A stretch of 9,909 nucleotides of DNA from Streptomyces sp. NRRL WC-3549. Its GTDB lineage: Bacteria; Actinomycetota; Actinomycetes; Streptomycetales; Streptomycetaceae. The stretch's first letter is position 1, and every line of letters starts with the position of its first letter. This document shows positions 7,101-9,909 of the stretch, piece by piece. The position numbers were made by a program, and so were the translations under genes. Location of the stretch: positions 87,819-97,727 of the forward strand of contig NZ_KL585389.1 of NCBI RefSeq assembly GCF_000721935.1, read 5' to 3'. Below the pieces are notes generated by a model. It was not told where the DNA came from and searched no databases. It worked only from the letters and a program-made list of their open reading frames with translations.

Positions 7101-7428
7101 CCTCCAGTACGGGCAGGGTGCCTTCGCCTTCTCCACCCCGGGGGCCCACCGGGCCCGGTTCGAGGTGAAGCCCGAACTCGGCCACTGGTACCACCTCGTC
7201 GGTGTCCGCAGCGGAGACCGGATCAAGCTGTACGTCGACGGCGAGCTCGCCGCGACGGAGACCGCCGGGTCCGCCGACGTCAGCTCCGGACCCCTCTCGG
7301 TGGGCCGCGCGAAGTGGGGCGGTGCGAACACCGATTTCTGGAACGGCTCCGTCGACCAGGTGCGGGTCTACGACAAGGCGCTCACCGACCAGGAGGTGAC
7401 CGCGCTGCACGACGGCGAGAAGCCGTAA
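4153..7428 (+). CDS. Secreted PA14-GH2-LamG glycoside hydrolase (beta-galactosidase-like)
   Basis: This 1091-residue protein begins with a Sec signal peptide (basic RHRTLLRT, then LVCTAALLLPVGATLVPAAA; cleavage near residue 34-40, no lipobox). A PA14 domain spans about 55-200 (LKGEYF, NGFRLFIDGKAVIDHW). A beta-rich linker of about 100 residues leads to the GH2 sugar-binding domain (about 331-490, WQNLNGPWEF and WVNGERVAEHTGGY), the GH2 Ig-like domain (495-590) and the TIM barrel (598-875). The likely acid/base is E714 in VFNEGWGEWD and the likely nucleophile E784 in DGEHGGF. A LamG/concanavalin-like domain fills 889-1088. GH2 enzymes are retaining exo-glycosidases; beta-galactosidase or another beta-glycosidase activity on plant glycans is inferred. 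ATG 4153 is preferred because the signal peptide starts there; the same frame is open upstream but codes for nothing sensible. No cell-wall anchor is seen, so it is probably released. Confidence 0.92.
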   Translation: MRQPARHRTLLRTLVCTAALLLPVGATLVPAAAAPAPASASATGAAFGAKNPVTEVHGLKGEYFAMSAPGARDFAELGGVALDPDINFPGLTGEFQSTTGKTEHTTARWTGQIEAPETGDYTFYAIGDNGFRLFIDGKAVIDHWEPDWDKEQTSKPLTLKAGERHDFRLEMFQDTGGANMFLRWSSPKLAKQIVPESAFTPPADFEVYPVALRLAEDGRKLRATFDGPVRDVRAVKDHLTVEADTTPMPVKSVAQAPGDSRSLVVTLAEAVQKDQRVRFAYDGEGGLKAGGEKVPAITRRAENRSTQRLLTPWGEKVNAKKPLPEYPRPQQVRDRWQNLNGPWEFAGAKAGEKPAFGKKLGERITVPYPVESQLSGIERHEDHMFYRKLVTVPKNWKVGKRDGDRLKLNFGAVDYQATVWVNGERVAEHTGGYTAFSADITDALRGSGTQEIVVAVTDTTGADQPTGKQSANPSGIFYTASSGIWQTVWMEPVAPAAVDSLTTTPDIDKGRLALTVHSQDASKSARITAVARDKKGKVVGKVTGAANRELSLPVAKQHLWTPDDPYLYDLEVTLQDGRSKDSVDSYFGMRSFGVAEVGGYQKLVLNGKPFFSLAQLDQGFYPDGLNTAPSDAALVFDLKAQKDLGFNSVRKHIKVEPARWYYHADKLGLLVWQDFVSGDITGEKGQKAFLDQGAEMMEQLHNYPSIGAWIVFNEGWGEWDRTETGKITERVQAADPSRVVNAHSGVNCCNSKGDSGKGDIIDHHDYNNTDPAFPDDKRAAMDGEHGGFTLRMPGHMWPGAPTAIYSGVADKDALTAKYVENTRTYYLEAAGAELSGSIYTQVTDLENELNGLWTYDRREIKVDPAKVRKINREVIAAGAAAGQRDTLKGGGAWSLDENKGTKAADSGPNHKDLTLSAGTTWTPGVHGSALKFDGDGRYAQTDGPVVDTTGDYTVSAWASLDALPGNYATVVSQDGRRQENPFYLQYGQGAFAFSTPGAHRARFEVKPELGHWYHLVGVRSGDRIKLYVDGELAATETAGSADVSSGPLSVGRAKWGGANTDFWNGSVDQVRVYDKALTDQEVTALHDGEKP

Positions 7429-7466
7429 CGGCCCCGGCCGGCGGCCGTAACGGCCCCGGCCGGCGG
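7423..7466 (+). repeat. Exact 22-bp tandem duplication across the GH2 stop codon
   Basis: Positions 7423-7444 and 7445-7466 are identical, back to back. Each copy begins CCGTAACGGCCCCGG and ends in CCGGCGG, and each contains TAA; the first TAA is the stop codon of the GH2 gene (7426-7428). The second copy starts directly after the first, so a replication-slippage duplication is the simple explanation. Within each unit CGGCC/GGCCG can pair. Confidence 0.9.
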
Positions 7467-7473
7467 GACCGCT

Positions 7474-7506
7474 CCCGGTGGCGCGCGCACGCGGCGCGCC
7501 GCCGGG
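7474..7506. terminator. Bidirectional hairpin terminator between GH2 and LacI genes
   Basis: A 13-bp stem (7474-7486 with 7494-7506, one G-T pair at 7479/7501) with a 7-base loop lies 45 bp after the GH2 stop and 26 bp after the stop of the convergent LacI gene. Such long GC stems without a T-tract are the usual form of actinomycete terminators, and the location between convergent genes fits use from both sides. Confidence 0.72.
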
Positions 7507-7532
7507 GGTTCCGGCTGCCCGGACAGGGCGGC

Positions 7533-8546
7533 TCACACGGGGGTGGCCGGGCCCCCGGTGCTCTCCCGCACCAGCAGACGGTGCGGGACGGTGATCCGGC
7601 GGCCGGGCAGCGCGTCCAGCCGGCCGAGGACCCGCTCCGTCAGGCACTGCACCGCGCGCTCGGCGATCTGCGCGCGGTCCGGGGCGATCGTCGTGAGGGA
7701 CGGGGCGCAGAACCTGCCGTCCTCGATGTCGTCGAAGCCCATCAGCACCAGGTCGTCGGGGACTCGAACACCGCGCTCGGCGGCCACCCGCAGGGCGCCG
7801 AGGGCGAGTTCGTCGCTGAAGCAGAAGACGGCGTCGGGGGCGGCCGGCAGCAGCTCGCGCATGGCTCTCGCCCCCTCCGTGCGGTGCAGGTCGGCCACCT
7901 CCACCTCGGCCACCGGACCGAGCCCGGCCTCCCTGAGCCCCTGGCGGAAGCCCTCGGCACGCAGCTCCGCGGTGCCGTGACCGAGTGCGGGCTGCAGGCC
8001 GACGGCGGCGACACGGCGACGGCCCAGCCCGGCCAGGTGGTGTGCGGCGGCACGCGCCGCCGCCACGTTGTCCAGGGCGACATGGTCGATCGAGCCGTGC
8101 GGCTCCAGCTCGCCGAGGACGACCAGCGGCAAGCCGCCCGCCAGCGAGGCCAGTTCGGCCGGAGAGGTCGACCACGGGCTGACGATCAACCCGTCGACCT
8201 GATGGCCCTCCGAGCCCTCCAGCAGCCGCCGCTCCAGCTCCGGCCGGCCCCCTGTCCGCTCCAGCAGAACCGTCCAGCCGCGCTGTCGGGCCGCGTCGAT
8301 CAGATGACCGGCCAGCGCACCGAAGTACGGGGAGTGGATCTCGGGCACGACGACGCCGATTAGACCGGTACGGCCCTGGCGGAGGTTGCGGGCGGCGAGA
8401 TTGGGGCGGTAGCCCAGCTCCTCCACCGCCGCCATGACACGGTCCCGGGTCGCCGGAGCGACGGTCGCGGAGTTGCTCACGACGTTGGAGACGGTCCGCA
8501 CGGAGACGCCCGCCAGCGCGGCGACGTCCTTGAGTCTCGCTGCCAT
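7533..8546 (-). CDS. LacI-family transcriptional regulator
   Basis: The 337-residue protein has the LacI helix-turn-helix at residues 4-24 (LKDVAALAGVSVRTVSNVVS), followed by the standard VAPATRDRVMAAVEELGYRPN and the hinge helix LAARNLRQG (50-58). A periplasmic-binding-protein-like sensor domain follows, with LIGVVVPEIHSPYFGAL, VDGLIVSPW, DAVFCFSDELALGALR and DLVLMGFDDIEDGRFCAPSLT. Such proteins normally repress sugar-uptake or glycan-degradation genes until a sugar binds. The ATG at 8546 is preferred: GGGAG lies 10 bases upstream and the helix-turn-helix starts three residues in. The frame is open back to 8642, but that would place codons over the operator. It is divergent from the PhyH-type gene across a palindrome it probably binds, and convergent with the GH2 gene. 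The inducer cannot be read from sequence; no sugar transporter is in the window. Confidence 0.94.
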   Translation of the reverse strand: MAARLKDVAALAGVSVRTVSNVVSNSATVAPATRDRVMAAVEELGYRPNLAARNLRQGRTGLIGVVVPEIHSPYFGALAGHLIDAARQRGWTVLLERTGGRPELERRLLEGSEGHQVDGLIVSPWSTSPAELASLAGGLPLVVLGELEPHGSIDHVALDNVAAARAAAHHLAGLGRRRVAAVGLQPALGHGTAELRAEGFRQGLREAGLGPVAEVEVADLHRTEGARAMRELLPAAPDAVFCFSDELALGALRVAAERGVRVPDDLVLMGFDDIEDGRFCAPSLTTIAPDRAQIAERAVQCLTERVLGRLDALPGRRITVPHRLLVRESTGGPATPV

Positions 8547-8616
8547 GGTGGATGTGCTCCCGTCCTTCTCGGGGTGCACCGTAACAGCCGCCGTGCGGAA
8601 AGAACCGCACACGCCC

Positions 8617-8645
8617 TTGCCACGTTGATTGCAACGTTGCAATAT
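8617..8645 (+). promoter_or_regulatory. Candidate promoter of the PhyH-type gene
   Basis: TTGCCA (8617-8622) and CAATAT (8640-8645) are separated by 17 bp, an acceptable -35/-10 arrangement. The palindrome at 8628-8643 covers the spacer and part of the -10, the classic place for a repressor to block RNA polymerase. The -10 match is only partial. Confidence 0.38.
8628..8643. promoter_or_regulatory. Perfect 16-bp palindrome, LacI-type operator
   Basis: ATTGCAACGTTGCAAT is fully self-complementary with the central CG typical of LacI/GalR-family operators. It lies 81 bp upstream of the LacI ATG and 85 bp upstream of the dioxygenase ATG. A second, overlapping symmetry, CGTTG (8623-8627) against CAACG (8632-8636), adds another half-site to the left. 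I infer binding by the adjacent LacI protein, with control of both divergent genes. Confidence 0.75.
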
Positions 8646-8728
8646 GGCGGTACGGGCACCGCTGCGAGGCGAACACCCCTCGCCTGCCGCCCGTTCGCCC
8701 CGTCGTCCGCCCTGGAAGGACTGCCAGC

Positions 8729-9568
8729 ATGCACGACTCCGTGACCGCTTCCGTCTCCGCCGCGCACCTCGAAGCGGCCGTGCGCGACCTCCACACGGCC
8801 GGTATCACCGCGTGCCGCGGCGCGTTCGCCCCCGAGTGGGCCGACCTGATGCGGGAGGACATCGAGGCGGCCTTCGCCGAGGCCCGCGGACGGGAGGGCG
8901 GCGCGGTCGGCCGCGGACCCCACCGGTACTACGTGGAGATCCACCCCGAGCAGCTGCGCGGATTCGTGGAACTCGTCGACCACCCGTGGGTGCGGGCGGT
9001 CAGCGAGGCGGTCCTGGGCCCCGACTACCGCATCGTCGAGCTGGGCTTCGACGTCCCGCTGGCCGGAGCCGTGAACCAGCCCTGGCACCGGGACTTCCCG
9101 ATGCCGGAGGAGACCCGCCGGGAGCGCCGGCTGACCTCGCTCGCCTTCAACCTCACCGCCGTCGACACCCGGGAGGACATGGGGCCGTTCGAGATCGCGC
9201 CCGGCACCCAGTGGGACGACGACGCGCGCTTCGGCCACGCGATGTTCCCGCCCCGCGCGGACTACCCGCGCTACGCCGCGCTCGCCGAGCGGAAGTACCC
9301 GCGCCGGGGTGACATCTCGGCGCGGTCGGCGCTGACGGTCCACCGGGGGACGGCCAACCTCTCCCAGGACTCCCGGCCGGTGCTGGTGCTCGGCGTCGAC
9401 GCCCCGGGCGCGGGCAACGACGGCCACCACGACATGGCGGTCACCCGCACGTTCTGGTCGTCCCTGCCCGCCCGGGTCCGGGCGCACCTGCACTGCCCGG
9501 TCGTGGACCGACTGGTCCCCATCGTGCAGAAGCACACCATCGAGGGCCTGGTCATGGGGGACGCCTGA
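8729..9568 (+). CDS. Phytanoyl-CoA dioxygenase (PhyH) family Fe(II)/2-oxoglutarate oxygenase
   Basis: This 279-residue protein shows the cupin-type oxygenase features of the PhyH family. An HxD iron motif sits in NQPWHRDFP (H120, D122), followed by SLAFNLTAVD and GPFEIAPGTQ (residues 152-161). The distal iron histidine H205 is in LTVHRGTAN, and R216 in SRPVLVLGV is the likely 2-oxoglutarate-binding arginine. All three iron ligands are present, so it is probably active, using O2 and 2-oxoglutarate to hydroxylate an unknown small molecule. GGAAGGA (8714-8720) lies 8 bases before the ATG. No signal peptide or membrane segment is seen, so it is cytoplasmic. Its only close partner is the divergent LacI repressor, which suggests induction by a sugar or sugar-derived compound; that link is inference. 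The substrate is not predictable from the sequence. Confidence 0.86.
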   Translation: MHDSVTASVSAAHLEAAVRDLHTAGITACRGAFAPEWADLMREDIEAAFAEARGREGGAVGRGPHRYYVEIHPEQLRGFVELVDHPWVRAVSEAVLGPDYRIVELGFDVPLAGAVNQPWHRDFPMPEETRRERRLTSLAFNLTAVDTREDMGPFEIAPGTQWDDDARFGHAMFPPRADYPRYAALAERKYPRRGDISARSALTVHRGTANLSQDSRPVLVLGVDAPGAGNDGHHDMAVTRTFWSSLPARVRAHLHCPVVDRLVPIVQKHTIEGLVMGDA

Positions 9569-9609
9569 GGGACGCGGAGGACGGGCCGGAGCCCGGGGGC
9601 GGCCGGAGC

Positions 9610-9708
9610 TCAGGGCGGCGCCGAACCGTCGTCCGCGTCACGGCGGACCCGGACGCCCTGGTGGCGCAGGTACTCTCCGGGGTAGCTGCGCGACGCGAAG
9701 GAGTACGG
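9610..9708 (-). pseudogene. Remnant of an AbfB (CBM42) arabinose-binding domain
   Basis: Read leftward from 9708, the frame gives PYSFASRSYPGEYLRHQGVR, then RRDADDGSAPP and TGA (9612-9610). This resembles the repeated beta-trefoil motif of AbfB domains (pattern S--S-NYPG-YLRH------D--DGSA), which bind arabinofuranose side chains and are appended to arabinofuranosidases. A full domain has about 135 residues in three such repeats; only one is readable. The frame stays open upstream without a convincing start and runs into the terminator hairpin at 9750-9790. It is therefore a detached fragment. Recognition rests on about 30 residues. Confidence 0.45.
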
Positions 9709-9749
9709 GGCGGCGGCACCGGCGTCCACCGGAGCGGCGGCGACGAGGG

Positions 9750-9790
9750 CCGGCCCCGGTGGAGCCGTCAGCCGTCTCCACCGGGGCCGG
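9750..9790. terminator. Perfect 15-bp-stem terminator hairpin
   Basis: Positions 9750-9764 pair without mismatch with 9776-9790 around an 11-base loop (CCGTCAGCCGT). It lies 57 bp beyond the stop of the leftward gene at the right edge and 181 bp beyond the dioxygenase stop, so it probably ends the leftward transcript and may serve both. There is no T-tract. Confidence 0.75.
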
Positions 9791-9847
9791 AGGCCGGGAG
9801 CGTGCGCGGCATGTATCGGACGTACTCCTTTGTCCGGTGGCGGGCGG

Positions 9848-9909
9848 TCACAGCAGCTTCCAGAGGTGGTCGTCGGTGCCGTTGTCGGTGAATTGCACGG
9901 CGTGGGCGC
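9848..9909 (-). CDS. 3' end of a gene with a ricin-type lectin-like tail, 5' part outside window
   Basis: Read leftward from the window edge, 19 codons give AHAVQFTDNGTDDHLWKLL and end at TGA (9850-9848). The pattern VQ-TDNGT-DH-W-L-- is typical of the last repeat of ricin B-type beta-trefoil (RicinB_lectin_2/CBM13-like) modules at the C-terminus of secreted Streptomyces glycoside hydrolases. The strong terminator 57 bp downstream supports a real gene end here. The catalytic part, if any, is outside the window, so no enzyme name is justified. Confidence 0.6.
   Translation of the reverse strand, partial: AHAVQFTDNGTDDHLWKLL

Noticed and set aside
8547..8642. Earlier start for the LacI regulator
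   Set aside because: The extra 32 residues do not look like LacI and the coding region would begin in the operator.
4093..8862. Leftward open frame of 1589 codons opposite the GH2 gene and across the LacI gene
   Set aside because: It is antisense to a clearly conserved GH2 enzyme and overlaps LacI in another frame. Its product is low-complexity Val/Gly/Asp/Leu without a recognisable domain; long antisense frames are expected from strong G/C bias at third positions.
9661..9891. Rightward open frame of 76 codons near the right end
   Set aside because: It spans the terminator hairpin and lies opposite the lectin-like gene end; no similarity is visible.

Overview
The window is very GC-rich DNA with the strong third-position G/C bias of an actinomycete. 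The gene families point to Streptomyces or a close relative: a WhiB-like [4Fe-4S] regulator, an XRE/DUF5753 regulator divergent from an HATPase_c_2 anti-sigma-type protein, and secreted multidomain carbohydrate-active enzymes. I see no rRNA, tRNA, CRISPR array, transposase or integrase.

Left part (1-2205): a leftward gene for an ATP-binding anti-sigma-like protein runs off the left edge. It faces away from a rightward XRE/DUF5753 regulator across an 89-bp gap holding a perfect GCAAAG-N6-CTTTGC inverted repeat. A WblE/WhiB1-like WhiB protein and a small membrane-anchored DUF1232 protein follow on the plus strand. This is a typical Streptomyces regulatory neighbourhood.

Middle (2206-3930): a decayed stretch. 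Two rightward remnants of polysaccharide-degrading enzymes are readable: an N-terminal piece of a PL11 rhamnogalacturonan lyase with a frameshift, and a C-terminal piece of a GH92 alpha-mannosidase with an internal deletion and a frame change. Between them, leftward, lies a two-domain VOC (glyoxalase-like) gene that is itself split by a frameshift and ends in a hairpin.

Centre (4023-7506): an intact secreted GH2 enzyme of 1091 residues with a signal peptide, PA14 domain, GH2 catalytic core and C-terminal LamG domain. It is preceded by an AT-rich inverted repeat and a possible short leader ORF. It ends in an exact 22-bp tandem duplication that contains its own stop codon, followed by a strong terminator hairpin.

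Right part (7533-9909): a leftward LacI-family repressor and a rightward Fe(II)/2-oxoglutarate (PhyH-type) dioxygenase share a divergent promoter region with a perfect 16-bp LacI-type palindrome. After the dioxygenase come a leftward remnant of an AbfB (CBM42) domain, a perfect 15-bp-stem terminator, and the last 19 codons of a leftward gene whose tail looks like a ricin-type lectin domain.

Taken together, the right two thirds look like a plant-polysaccharide utilisation area that is partly alive (GH2, LacI, dioxygenase, lectin-tailed protein) and partly eroded (PL11, GH92 and AbfB remnants, broken VOC gene). I do not see a clearly new multi-gene system. The best leads are the decay pattern, the LacI/dioxygenase divergon with its operator, and the duplicated stop region of the GH2 gene.
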